Assembly (NCBI GenBank): GCA_002356635.1
Contig: CP023454.1
Span: forward strand, 1,968,501-2,032,500
DNA: 64,000 nucleotides
Direction: 5' to 3'
DNA from: Rhodobacteraceae bacterium QY30
GTDB lineage: Bacteria; Pseudomonadota; Alphaproteobacteria; Rhodobacterales; Rhodobacteraceae
Shown here: piece after piece, positions 1-8,921 of the stretch
Layout of the letters: each line of letters starts with the position of its first letter
Position numbering within the stretch: position 1 is the stretch's first letter
Position numbers and translations under genes: made by a program
Notes under the pieces: model-generated
What the model saw: the letters and a program-made list of their open reading frames with translations, nothing else
What the model was told of the DNA's origin: nothing
Databases searched by the model: none

Positions 1-1923
1 GTAAACCGCTTCCTCGGCGGTGCGGGGTGCAAGCGCATCGCCGATGACGTGGACCGCGACCCCCTGCCCGGCCAGGCTGCGCGCCAGATCGTCGACCGGC
101 CGATGCCCAAGGCTGGCCACCACGGTATCGATCCCTTCGACCTCGACCGCGTCGCCGCTTGCGGTGTGTTGCAGATAGACCGTGTCGCCCGAGGTTCCGT
201 AAAGCCGCATGTAGGGCCGCACCTCGCCCCCCAGACGGTGCAGCGTCGCGGCCAGATCGTCGCGGACATAAAGCGGCAGCACCTCGGCCATGTGGGTTCC
301 GTTCACGGCCAGCGTCACGCGGCAGCCGTCGCGGGCCAGCATCTCGGCCAGCCCCGGCCCGATCCAGTCGCAGCGCCAGTCGGCGATCAGCACCCGCGCC
401 CCCACCTTCGCTTCGCCCCGCAACACCTGCCAGGGGGACAGTACGGGAATCGCACCATCCGTCGGCAGGTCGGGTTGGTAGGGCTGCGCGCCGGTCGCCA
501 GGATCACCGCATCGGGGGCGCGGGCGGCGAGCAGTTCCGGGGTGACGGTGATCCCGCGTTCGACGCGAACTCCTGCAAGCTCCATCTCTCGGGACAAGTT
601 GGTGACGATGCCGCCGAACTCGCCCCGCCGGGGCAGAAGCTGCGCCAGAAGCGCCTGCCCGCCCAACTGGCCCGCCGCTTCGCACAGCGTCACGTCATGC
701 CCCCGCGCGGCCGCGATGGCCGCGGCCTTCATCCCCGCGGGACCGCCACCCACCACCATCACCCGCTTCTGCTGCGCGGCCGGTGCCAGACGGCCATAGG
801 CCAGCTCGCGCCCCGTTTCGGGGTGCTGGATGCAGGAAATCGGCAGGCCGCGGTGGAAGTGCCCGATGCAGGCCTGATTGCAGCCGATGCAGGCGCGGAT
901 GTCGTCGGTGGCGCCACGAGCGGCCTTTTCAGGCATATCGGGATCGCAGATCAGGGCGCGGGTCATTCCGCAGACATCGGCCTGACCCGCGGCAAGGATG
1001 GCTTCGGCCTCGTGCGGCTGGTTGATGCGCCCCACAACAAAGACCGGGATGGTCAGCCGCTTTCGGAAACGCGCGGCGTCGGGCGCCACATAGCCCGGCT
1101 GATAGGCCATCGGCGGCGCGATATGGATAGCACCCCCGGTCGAAGCCGAAGTTCCGGTGGTGATGCTGACGTAATCAAGCCGCGATTGCAGGGCCACGCA
1201 GGCCTCTTCGGCCTCGGCCTGGGTCAGGCCTTCCTCGTCACGTTCGCCGGCGCTGATGCGCAGGCCGATGACGAAACTGTCATCGGTGGCATCGCGGATC
1301 GCGTCCAGAACCTGCTGAAGGAACAGAAGCCGCCCCGCATCGCTGCCGCCATAGGCGTCGTCGCGCAGGTTGACGCGCGGATTGAGGAACTGCGACGGCA
1401 GATAGCCGTGGCTTGCCACCACCTCGCCGCCGTCAAAGCCCGCAGCCCGGACCCGGCGCGCCGCCGCAGCATAGCCTGCGACGATTTCGTCGATCATCGC
1501 CTGATCCAGCGCGCGGGGCATGACGTGAAAGCGTTCGTTGGGGCTGTTTGAGGGCGCATAGGCCACCGCCAGCAGGCCATCGGCGCTTTCCATGATCTCG
1601 CGCCCCGGATGGAACAGCTGCGAGATGACCGCCGCCCCTTCGGCATGGACGGCGTCCGCCAGTGCGCGGTAGCCGGGGATGCAGCCGTCATCGGTCGCCA
1701 TCAGCAGGTGCGAGGTATAGCGCGCCGTTTCATGCACCCCCGCCACCTGCGTCACGATCAGTCCGACGCCGCCCTTCGCCCGGGCCCGGTGGTACGCGAT
1801 CAGCGCCTCGTTCACCGTGCCGTCGGTGGGCATCGTCGTGTCATGGCCGGTGGACATGATGCGGTTTTTCAGGACCATTCCCCGGATCGTCAGCGGCGTG
1901 AACAGGTGCGGAAAGCTGGCCAT
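1..1923 (-). CDS. NADH:flavin oxidoreductase / Old Yellow Enzyme family with Fe-S and FAD/NAD domains (C-terminus cut by window edge)
   Basis: 641 codons are present, starting at ATG 1921-1923 with a GGAG ribosome site just upstream; no stop is reached before the left edge. The N-terminal half is an OYE-type TIM barrel (SHGYLPSQFLNPRVN near residue 171, then YGGS). Four cysteines at about 345, 348, 352 and 364 (C-x2-C-x3-C-x11-C) form the 4Fe-4S site typical of 2,4-dienoyl-CoA reductase and trimethylamine dehydrogenase relatives. A dinucleotide-binding motif (VVGGGPAGMKAA) follows near residue 390. The family transfers electrons from NAD(P)H, or to ETF, via FAD, Fe-S and FMN; N-demethylases such as N-methylproline demethylase belong here too. 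The substrate cannot be told. It diverges from an XRE-cupin regulator, which probably controls it. Confidence 0.88.
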   Translation of the reverse strand, partial: MASFPHLFTPLTIRGMVLKNRIMSTGHDTTMPTDGTVNEALIAYHRARAKGGVGLIVTQVAGVHETARYTSHLLMATDDGCIPGYRALADAVHAEGAAVISQLFHPGREIMESADGLLAVAYAPSNSPNERFHVMPRALDQAMIDEIVAGYAAAARRVRAAGFDGGEVVASHGYLPSQFLNPRVNLRDDAYGGSDAGRLLFLQQVLDAIRDATDDSFVIGLRISAGERDEEGLTQAEAEEACVALQSRLDYVSITTGTSASTGGAIHIAPPMAYQPGYVAPDAARFRKRLTIPVFVVGRINQPHEAEAILAAGQADVCGMTRALICDPDMPEKAARGATDDIRACIGCNQACIGHFHRGLPISCIQHPETGRELAYGRLAPAAQQKRVMVVGGGPAGMKAAAIAAARGHDVTLCEAAGQLGGQALLAQLLPRRGEFGGIVTNLSREMELAGVRVERGITVTPELLAARAPDAVILATGAQPYQPDLPTDGAIPVLSPWQVLRGEAKVGARVLIADWRCDWIGPGLAEMLARDGCRVTLAVNGTHMAEVLPLYVRDDLAATLHRLGGEVRPYMRLYGTSGDTVYLQHTASGDAVEVEGIDTVVASLGHRPVDDLARSLAGQGVAVHVIGDALAPRTAEEAVY

Positions 1924-1949
1924 CGGGACTCCGTATACTGGGCTACGGA

Positions 1950-1978
1950 AATTTAGCGCGCGCAGTAAAAATTTCCAA
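1950..1978 (-). promoter_or_regulatory. Predicted sigma70-like promoter of the flavin oxidoreductase
   Basis: Read on the minus strand: -35 TTGGAA (1978-1973), 17-base spacer, -10 TAAATT (1955-1950), each matching 4 of 6 consensus bases. It would give a leader of about 20 bases before ATG 1923. The -35 lies inside the palindrome. Confidence 0.45.
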
Positions 1979-1991
1979 GAAATTTTTACTG
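1963..1991. promoter_or_regulatory. 13-bp perfect inverted repeat, likely operator of the divergent pair
   Basis: Arms 1963-1975 and 1979-1991 are exact reverse complements separated by CAA; each arm reads CAGTAAAAATTTC outward. It lies midway between the oxidoreductase start (1923) and the XRE-cupin start (2042) in an AT-rich patch of otherwise GC-rich DNA. Both predicted -35 boxes fall in its centre, so one bound dimer could block both promoters. Binding by the neighbouring regulator is inference. Confidence 0.75.
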
Positions 1992-2000
1992 TCATATAAA
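1972..2000 (+). promoter_or_regulatory. Predicted sigma70-like promoter of the XRE-cupin regulator
   Basis: -35 TTTCCA (1972-1977), 17-base spacer, -10 TATAAA (1995-2000). The -35 overlaps the palindrome centre and the opposing promoter's -35, which suggests autoregulation. Confidence 0.45.
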
Positions 2001-2041
2001 TTCCTTGCCCCCGCCATCACAATGCGGCCAGTGTGCGAACC

Positions 2042-2608
2042 ATGACCGACACGGAAACCCTCATCCTTGGCGACCGGATGCGCGGCCTGCGCAAGCGGCG
2101 CGGGCTGACACTGGCGGCTCTGGCCAAGGCCGCAGGTTTGTCCACGGGTTATATCAGCCAGTTGGAACGCAACCTGGCCCAGCCTTCGATCCCCGCGCTG
2201 GTGGCCATCGCCAAGGCGCTGGGCGTCACGGTCCAGTGGTTCTTCGCGGGCGAAGTCCCCGTCCCGCCCGAAGAGCACGGCTTCGTCATCCGCCGTGCCA
2301 ACCGCCTGCGGCTGCAGTACGAGGGCGGAATCGTCGATGAACTCCTGACTCCGAAGCTCAGCCTTCAGGTCGAGATGATCCACACCCGCCTGCCGCCCGG
2401 CTCGGAAAGCGCCAAAAGCTACAGCCACGACGGCGACGAGGTCGGGCTGGTGCTGGAAGGCCGGGTCGAATTCTGGGTGGCCGACCGGCATTTTGCGCTT
2501 GAGACGGGCGACAGCATCAGCTTTGCGTCGCAGAACCCGCATCGCTACCGCAACCCCGGGCCGGACGATGCGGTGATCCTTTGGGCGATCAGCCCGCCCA
2601 GCTTCTGA
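2042..2608 (+). CDS. XRE-family transcriptional regulator with C-terminal cupin sensor
   Basis: 188 residues from ATG 2042 (a GTG at 2033 would add three residues; neither start has a good ribosome site). Residues about 8-65 are a Cro/CI helix-turn-helix (LAKAAGLSTGYISQLERN); residues about 105-185 are a cupin barrel (HDGDEVGLVLEGRVEFW, then NPHRYRNPG). This is the PuuR-like group whose cupin senses a small metabolite, often an amine or amino-acid derivative. Divergence from an OYE-type demethylase or reductase with a shared palindrome suggests local control of that gene. The ligand is unknown. Confidence 0.88.
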   Translation: MTDTETLILGDRMRGLRKRRGLTLAALAKAAGLSTGYISQLERNLAQPSIPALVAIAKALGVTVQWFFAGEVPVPPEEHGFVIRRANRLRLQYEGGIVDELLTPKLSLQVEMIHTRLPPGSESAKSYSHDGDEVGLVLEGRVEFWVADRHFALETGDSISFASQNPHRYRNPGPDDAVILWAISPPSF

Positions 2609-2731
2609 AAGGCGTTCCGGCTTGACGACCGGCGCCCCTGACCCCAGATGTTACCGCAAGCAGGGGCCGCCGAGGCCCCGCGCGGCCGAACCATCGGCCC
2701 GGAATGGCCGGATGGCCGGGACAGACGCGAC

Positions 2732-3709
2732 ATGACAATCCTATCGATCCTCGACCTCGTGCGCATCAACGAAGGTTCGGATGCCCGCACCGCCCTTGAC
2801 AATGCCCGCACCCTGGCCGCGCAGGCCGAAGGCTGGGGCTACAGGCGGATCTGGTTTGCCGAACACCACAACATGGCGGGCATCGCCAGTGCCGCCACGT
2901 CCATCGTCATCGCCCATGTCGCCGCCGGGTCCACGACCATCCGCGTCGGCGCGGGCGGGATCATGCTGCCCAACCATTCCCCCTACGTCATCGCCGAACA
3001 GTTCGGCACGCTGGCGCGGCTGTATCCCGGACGCATCGACCTGGGCCTTGGTCGCGCACCGGGAACCGACCAGCTGACGCTGCGCGCCCTGCGCCGCGCC
3101 CCCGAAAGCGCCGAGCGGTTTCCCTATGACGTGATGGAACTGCAATCCTACTTCGCCCCCGCCACGCCCGAGACGCAGGTTCAGGCTGTTCCGGCGGCGG
3201 GGGCCGAGGTGCCGCTCTGGATCCTTGGGTCCAGCACCTACGGCGCGATGCTGGCGGCGGAACTGGGCCTGCCCTATGCCTTCGCCTCGCATTTCGCGCC
3301 CGACCTGCTGATCCCGGCGCTTCAGACCTACCGCAGCCGGTTCAAGCCTTCGGCGCAACTAGACCGGCCGCATGCGATGGTGGGCGTCAACGTCATCGCT
3401 GCGGCCACCGACGCCGAGGCGCGGCGCCTGGCCACGACGCAGCAGATGTCCTTTACCGGCATCTTCCGGGGCGCACGGGGGCTGGGCCAGCCGCCCATCG
3501 ACGATATCGACACCTACTGGACCCCGCGCGAAAAGGCCCAGGTGCAGGCGATGCTGGCCCGGTCGATCATCGGCAGCCCGGCGACCGTGGCCTCCGGACT
3601 TGCGGCGCTGGTGTCGGAAACCGGGGCCGACGAGCTGATGGTGGTGTCGGATGTCTACGATTTCGATGCGCGCCTGAAATCCTTCGAGATCATCGCAGGC
3701 GCGGTCTGA
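2732..3709 (+). CDS. LLM-class flavin-dependent oxidoreductase (bacterial luciferase-like)
   Basis: 325 residues from ATG 2732. The barrel carries the signatures of the MsnO8/YhbW-like single-subunit group: WFAEHHNM near residue 43, [20 protein letters not shown] near residue 75, and [11 protein letters not shown] near residue 107. Such enzymes use reduced FMN and oxygen, or F420 in actinobacteria; here FMN is expected. No flavin reductase lies next to it. It follows the XRE-cupin gene by 123 bases on the same strand, so joint transcription is possible but not shown. Substrate unknown. Confidence 0.85.
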   Translation: MTILSILDLVRINEGSDARTALDNARTLAAQAEGWGYRRIWFAEHHNMAGIASAATSIVIAHVAAGSTTIRVGAGGIMLPNHSPYVIAEQFGTLARLYPGRIDLGLGRAPGTDQLTLRALRRAPESAERFPYDVMELQSYFAPATPETQVQAVPAAGAEVPLWILGSSTYGAMLAAELGLPYAFASHFAPDLLIPALQTYRSRFKPSAQLDRPHAMVGVNVIAAATDAEARRLATTQQMSFTGIFRGARGLGQPPIDDIDTYWTPREKAQVQAMLARSIIGSPATVASGLAALVSETGADELMVVSDVYDFDARLKSFEIIAGAV

Positions 3710-3890
3710 CCCCACCTTGCGGCCCGAAAAGGCGGCTGTGGCACAGTCCGACCGCTTTCACCGGCCGCCACGGGTCTGACGTCGCGGCCCGCATTGACAT
3801 TTGCCCCGGAATGGCGACCTGACTGGACCCAGCAGGTTTTCAGGTATTCCCGACACAGGTTTCCGAGCCGGTCGGATGGAAGAGGCCCCC

Positions 3891-5177
3891 ATGATCAAAC
3901 GTCTCATCATCGCAACGATCCTTCTGGTGCTGGTCGCCGGGGGCCTTGTCGGATTCAATCTCTACAAGTCGAAGATGATCGCCCAGTTCTTCGCCAGCCG
4001 CTCCATGCCCGCGGTGCCCGTCTCGGTGGTCGAGGCCCGGCCCGGCCCCTGGCAGCCGGTGATCGACGCGATCGGCACCGCCAATGCCTCGCAGGGGGTC
4101 GATCTGACGGTCGAGACGGCAGGCGTGGTCAAGGAAATCCTGTTCAAGCCCAATCAGCAGGTGGCCGCCGGGAACGTGCTGCTGCGGCTGGACAATGTCG
4201 TGCAGCGCGCCGATCTGGAAGCGGCGCGCACCGCGCTGGAGCTGGACCTGACCAACCTGAAGCGCGCGCGGGAACTGCAAAGCCGGGGCGTGGCCTCGAA
4301 CGTGTCGCTCGACAGCTCCGAAGCCGCCGCCCGCGCATCCGAGGCGCAGGTGGCCCGCGCCACCGCCCTGCTGGAGCAGCGCCAGCTGAGCGCGCCTTTC
4401 CCCGGCACCATCGGCCTCAGCCGGGTGGACCTGGGGCAGTACGTCTCGCCGGGGATGATCGTGACGACCCTTCAGGACCTGGACACGATGCGCGTCGACT
4501 TCAGCCTGCCGGAACAGGAACTGCCGAAACTGGCGGTGGGCCTGCCGCTGGAGGTGCAGATCGAAGGTGCAACCCGTTCCTACCGGGGCGAGATCACCGG
4601 CATCGACCCGCGTGTCGATCCTGACAGCCGGATGGTGTCGTTGCGCGGCATGATCCACGGCGTGAACGGCGGGCTGACGCCGGGCCAGTTCGTGCGGATC
4701 AAGGTCGAACTTCCGAAGGAAGACGGGGTGATGGCCCTGCCCCAGACCACGCTGATTTCCAGCCTGTACGGCGATTATGTCTATGTCCTGCGGCAGAAAC
4801 CGGAGACTGACGCGGCAGCGGCGCCCGCCGCCGCACCCGCCGCAACACCGGCTGCCGCACCGGCTGCCGCTCCCGCCGGCCCGAACGATGCGGCGCCGCA
4901 ACTGATCGTGGAACAGGTCTTCGTCCAGGTCGGACGCCGGTCGGGTGGCCTGGTCGAGATGGTCAAGGGCATCGCGCCCGGCGACCGCGTGGTGACGGCA
5001 GGCCAGAACCGGCTGTCGAACGGGATGCCGGCGGTGGTGGACAATTCCGTCAACCTGAGCGCCCCCGCGGACGCACCCAAGGATCCTGCCCCCGCGGACG
5101 CCGCCGCGCCCAACGATGACGCCGCGCCCGGGACACCGGCCAGCGGGGCCGAAGCACAGGGGACGGCCAGCAAATGA
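3891..5177 (+). CDS. RND efflux periplasmic adaptor (membrane fusion protein), system 1
   Basis: 428 residues from ATG 3891, with an AGAGG site upstream. An N-terminal signal anchor (residues 3-23) is followed by a lipoyl half (VDLTVETAGVVKEILFKPNQ), an alpha-helical hairpin (about 105-165), the second lipoyl half (LSAPFPGTIGLSRVDLGQ) and a beta-barrel. Around residues 306-330 sits a low-complexity Ala/Pro linker, and the last 40 residues are rich in Ala, Pro and Asp. The adaptor would join the pump at 5174 to an outer-membrane channel encoded elsewhere. Stop and next start overlap as ATGA. Confidence 0.9.
   Translation: MIKRLIIATILLVLVAGGLVGFNLYKSKMIAQFFASRSMPAVPVSVVEARPGPWQPVIDAIGTANASQGVDLTVETAGVVKEILFKPNQQVAAGNVLLRLDNVVQRADLEAARTALELDLTNLKRARELQSRGVASNVSLDSSEAAARASEAQVARATALLEQRQLSAPFPGTIGLSRVDLGQYVSPGMIVTTLQDLDTMRVDFSLPEQELPKLAVGLPLEVQIEGATRSYRGEITGIDPRVDPDSRMVSLRGMIHGVNGGLTPGQFVRIKVELPKEDGVMALPQTTLISSLYGDYVYVLRQKPETDAAAAPAAAPAATPAAAPAAAPAGPNDAAPQLIVEQVFVQVGRRSGGLVEMVKGIAPGDRVVTAGQNRLSNGMPAVVDNSVNLSAPADAPKDPAPADAAAPNDDAAPGTPASGAEAQGTASK
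4808..4882 (+). repeat. Ala/Pro-coding low-complexity repeat inside the adaptor gene
   Basis: A GC-rich run of imperfect 12-15-base units, including two adjacent copies of CCGGCTGCCGCA-like sequence, encodes an AAAPAAAP-type linker between barrel strands. All units are multiples of three, so length change would not shift the frame. Confidence 0.6.
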
Positions 5178-8100
5178 GCCTCTCGGACATCTTCATCAAG
5201 CGACCGGTCCTGTCGATCGTCCTTGGCCTTCTGATCCTGCTTCTGGGCCTGCAGGGCGTCTTCAGCCTTCAGGTGCGCCAGTATCCCAAGGTCGACGAGA
5301 CGGTGATCACCATCACCACCGTCTATCCGGGCGCTTCGGCCGACCTGATCCAGGGCTTCGTGACCTCACCCATCGCCCGCGCGGTTTCGACCACGGAAAA
5401 CGTCGATTACGTCACCTCGCAATCGCGGCCCTCGGCTTCGGTCGTGACGGTGAACATGCGTCTGGGCGCCGACCCCGACGTGGCGCTGACCGAGGTGATG
5501 TCGAAGGTCCAGCAGGTGCGCAGCGAACTGCCGTCGGATGCCAAGGATTCGACCATCGTCAAGGGCACGGGCATGACCTTCGCCACCATGTATCTGGCGA
5601 TGCAGAACCCCAACATGTCGGCCGAACAGCTGACCGAATACATCGAGCGCGTGATCCGTCCCCGCATGTCGACCATCCCCGGCGTGGCGGAAATCCAGGT
5701 CATCGGCGGGCAGGACTACGCGATGCGGGTCTGGATCGACCCGATCCGCCTGGCGGGCCAGGGCCTGACGGCGGCCGAGGTGCTGGCGGCGATCAACAGC
5801 GCGAACTTCCTGTCGGCGCCGGGCAAGACCCGCAACGACTACGTCACCTATTCGATCACCATGCAGTCCACCCTGCAAACCCCCGAGGCGTTCGGCGCGC
5901 TGCCGATCAAGTCGGACGGGGATCGGGTGGTGCGGCTGCGCGACGTGGCCCGCGTGGAACTCGCCGCCGCCTCGACCGACACGGTCGTCACCTTCAACGG
6001 CGAGCCGGGCACCTTCATCGGCGTCTTCCCGACGCCTGCGACCAACCCGCTGGACATGTCGGCCGCGGTCCTGAAGGAACTGCCCTCGATCCAGGCCGGG
6101 TTGCCGCAGGGCATGTCGGTCAAGATGGTCTATGACAGCACTGAACAGATCAGCGCCTCGATCGACGAGGTGTTCAAGACCATCGCCGAAGCCGTGGCCA
6201 TCGTCATCGTCATCATCCTCTTGTTCCTCGGCTCGTTCCGGTCGGTGCTGATGCCCATTGTCACCATCCCGCTGTCGCTGGTGGGGGTGATGTTCATCCT
6301 GTTCATGCTGGGCTATTCGATCAACCTTCTGTCGCTGCTGGCGATGGTGCTGGCCATCGGGCTTGTGGTCGATGACGCCATCGTGGTGGTGGAAAACATC
6401 CACCGCCACATCGAGGAAGGCCTGACCCCGATGCAGGCCGCCTTCCTGGGCATGAAGGAGATCTTCGGCCCGGTCGTCGCCATGACGATCACGCTGGCGG
6501 CGGTCTTTGCGCCCCTGGCCTTCACCGGCGGACTGACCGGATCGCTGTTCCGGGAATTCGCCATGACTCTGGCGGGCGCGGTGATCATCTCGGGGATGGT
6601 GGCCCTGACCATCACGCCGATGATGTCGGCGCGGATTCTCAAACGCGGCGGCCACAGCCGGTTCCAGAACTTCGTCGACCACACCTTCGACCGGCTGGCG
6701 GGCTGGTATGAACGGCGGGTGTCCAGCTCTCTGGATTACCGCCCGGTGACGCTGCTGATGGTCGTGGTGCTGGTTGGCCTGATGGGCTGGCTTTACACCC
6801 GGACCTCCAGCGAACTGGCGCCGGAAGAGGACGTGGGCGCCCTGTTTGCGATTGTGAACGCTCCGCCCTACGCGACGACCGACTACACCGACGCCTACAT
6901 CCGCCAGATGCGTGAAAAGACCAAGGATCTGCCCGAGCGCAAGATCGACTTTTCGATCACCGGCTTCGGCGGCGGCACCAACAGCGGCATCGCCCTTTGG
7001 GCCTTCAAGGACTGGGCCGAACGCGACCGGTCGCAAAAGGAAATCCAGACCGACCTTCAGGCACGGATCGACAGCGTCGCGGGCGTGCAGGCCTTCGCCT
7101 TCTCGCCCCCCTCGCTTCCGGGCGCCGGGGGCGGGCTGCCGATCAGCATGGTGTTGCAATCGACCGGCGATCCGTCGCGTGTCTATGAGGTCGGCGAACA
7201 GATCAAGGGCCAGGCAATGGCCTCGGGCAAGTTCATCGTGGTCCAGAACTCGTTGGCGTATAACGCGCCGCAGGTGACGATCCGCATCGACCGCGACCGC
7301 GCGGCGGCGCTGAACCTGCCGGCCCGTGACATCGGCGCGACGCTCAGCCTGCTGGTCGGCGGCGGCGCGATCTCGCAGTTCGACCGGGATTCGAACAGCT
7401 ATGACATCATCATGCAGGTGCCGGCCGAATACCGCGCCAACCCCGAAAAGCTGGGCGCGTTCTACATCCGCTCGATGACGGGGGACATGGTGCCGCTGTC
7501 GGCGGTGGCCAAGATCAGCACGAACGTCTCTCCGGCGGCCATCGAGCAATTCAACCAGCTCAACTCGACCACCATCAGCGCCCTGCCGATGGTCGGCATG
7601 TCGACAGGCGACGGGCTGGCCACGCTTCTGGACATTGCCCGCCCGATCCTGCCCGACGGATTCTTCATCGACTATTCCGGCCAGTCGCGGCTGGAGGTGA
7701 CGGAAGGCAACACCATTGTGGTCGCCTTCGCGCTGGCGATCATCGCGATCTACCTCGTGCTGGCGGCGCAGTTCGAAAGCTTCCGCGATCCGCTGATCAT
7801 CCTGATGTCGGTGCCGCTGTCGATCTTCGGGGCCATCGTGCCCCTGAACCTGGGGCTTGGAACGCTGAACATCTACACGCAGGTGGGGCTGATCACCCTG
7901 ATCGGCCTGATCACCAAGCACGGCATCCTGCTGGTGGAATTCGCCAACCAGATCCGGCGCGAACGGGGCCTGTCGCGGCGCGACGGCATTGTCGCTTCGG
8001 CCAAGGTTCGGCTTCGCCCCATCCTGATGACCACGGCGGCCATGGCGCTGGGGGTCGTGCCCCTGATCGTGGCGCAAGGCGCCGGGGCGGCGGCGCGCTA

Positions 8101-8254
8101 TTCGATGGGTCTGGTGATCTTCACCGGGATCAGCCTCGGCACCATCTTCACCCTGTTCGTCGTGCCGATGTTCTACACGTTGATTTCCCCGCGCGAAATG
8201 CCACGCGCCCCCGAGGAACCGGACCAGAGGCTGGCGGCAGGCGTGGGACACTGA
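5174..8254 (+). CDS. RND efflux pump inner-membrane transporter (HAE-1 family), system 1
   Basis: 1026 residues, the usual AcrB/MexB length, with a 4-base overlap with its adaptor. Twelve membrane segments in two halves surround two large periplasmic loops. The proton-relay aspartates are present in TM4 (VVDDAIVVVEN) and the relay lysine is K915 (ITKHGILLVEF). It should exchange protons for hydrophobic or amphiphilic drugs taken from the periplasm or membrane. No TolC/OprM homologue is in the window. The substrate range cannot be read from sequence. Confidence 0.94.
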   Translation: MSLSDIFIKRPVLSIVLGLLILLLGLQGVFSLQVRQYPKVDETVITITTVYPGASADLIQGFVTSPIARAVSTTENVDYVTSQSRPSASVVTVNMRLGADPDVALTEVMSKVQQVRSELPSDAKDSTIVKGTGMTFATMYLAMQNPNMSAEQLTEYIERVIRPRMSTIPGVAEIQVIGGQDYAMRVWIDPIRLAGQGLTAAEVLAAINSANFLSAPGKTRNDYVTYSITMQSTLQTPEAFGALPIKSDGDRVVRLRDVARVELAAASTDTVVTFNGEPGTFIGVFPTPATNPLDMSAAVLKELPSIQAGLPQGMSVKMVYDSTEQISASIDEVFKTIAEAVAIVIVIILLFLGSFRSVLMPIVTIPLSLVGVMFILFMLGYSINLLSLLAMVLAIGLVVDDAIVVVENIHRHIEEGLTPMQAAFLGMKEIFGPVVAMTITLAAVFAPLAFTGGLTGSLFREFAMTLAGAVIISGMVALTITPMMSARILKRGGHSRFQNFVDHTFDRLAGWYERRVSSSLDYRPVTLLMVVVLVGLMGWLYTRTSSELAPEEDVGALFAIVNAPPYATTDYTDAYIRQMREKTKDLPERKIDFSITGFGGGTNSGIALWAFKDWAERDRSQKEIQTDLQARIDSVAGVQAFAFSPPSLPGAGGGLPISMVLQSTGDPSRVYEVGEQIKGQAMASGKFIVVQNSLAYNAPQVTIRIDRDRAAALNLPARDIGATLSLLVGGGAISQFDRDSNSYDIIMQVPAEYRANPEKLGAFYIRSMTGDMVPLSAVAKISTNVSPAAIEQFNQLNSTTISALPMVGMSTGDGLATLLDIARPILPDGFFIDYSGQSRLEVTEGNTIVVAFALAIIAIYLVLAAQFESFRDPLIILMSVPLSIFGAIVPLNLGLGTLNIYTQVGLITLIGLITKHGILLVEFANQIRRERGLSRRDGIVASAKVRLRPILMTTAAMALGVVPLIVAQGAGAAARYSMGLVIFTGISLGTIFTLFVVPMFYTLISPREMPRAPEEPDQRLAAGVGH

Positions 8255-8371
8255 TTCCTCCTTTCGTCCGGCCGACATGAAAGCCCCACCCGCTTGTTCA
8301 GAGGGTGGCGGCGCCCCATGTCCCCGCCACGGGGTCCGGCACCACGCCGGACCGGACAGGGGGAGGATACG

Positions 8372-8713
8372 ATGCGAAACGAACAGGCCGCGCCCGAGAC
8401 AAGGGGCGTCACGGTGGAACTGCTGTCGGTCGTCGACCTGGGGCCCGAAATTCCCGGAATGGCGGGCCGCCAGTTGCGGATGCGCAAGGTGACAATCGCC
8501 CCCGGGGGCGTCTTCGGTCCGCTGCACGATCACGTCGACCGGCCCGGGACGGTCTACATCCTGGAAGGCACCATCACCGACCACCGCAACGGCCTTGCCA
8601 CGGACTATGGCCCCGGCCCCGGTTGGCCCGAGGACCACGACACCCTGCACTGGCTGGAAAACCGGGGAACGGTTCCGGCGGTCGAAATCTCGGTCGACAT
8701 CGTCCGAAGCTGA
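8372..8713 (+). CDS. Small single-domain cupin protein
   Basis: 113 residues from ATG 8372 with a strong GGGGAGGA site. The first cupin motif is clear (LHDHVDRPGTVYILEG, with H-x-H and the later Glu) and the second is weaker (TLHWLENRGTVPAVE). No signal peptide or DNA-binding domain is seen, so it is probably cytoplasmic. It sits alone between the two RND systems on the same strand. A metal-dependent isomerase or dioxygenase, or a ligand-binding accessory protein, are equally possible. Confidence 0.75.
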   Translation: MRNEQAAPETRGVTVELLSVVDLGPEIPGMAGRQLRMRKVTIAPGGVFGPLHDHVDRPGTVYILEGTITDHRNGLATDYGPGPGWPEDHDTLHWLENRGTVPAVEISVDIVRS

Positions 8714-8921
8714 AACCCCGATCCGCAGGAACAGGAAACTGTCACAATCGCGGATTATTGCCCTTGGGCGCGACGGAAAGTCGGCCCGCACCCGTATCAA
8801 CTGAACCTGGCGCGTCCACCCTTGGCCGCGATTGCCGCGTCCGGCCATCGGGCCTAAGGTCGCTTCGCCAGTAGCGTCCCCGGCTGGCCGACGGTCCGCC
8901 AAGCCCAAGCCCCGGAGTTTC

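Noticed and set aside
49-1551. A 500-codon plus-strand frame over the flavin oxidoreductase
   Set aside because: The minus strand encodes a complete OYE/Fe-S/FAD arrangement; the plus frame is a complement artefact.
2663-2679. Six-base GC stem (GGGGCC/GGCCCC) after the XRE-cupin gene as a terminator
   Set aside because: Short stem with no T-run; such stems are frequent by chance in this GC range.
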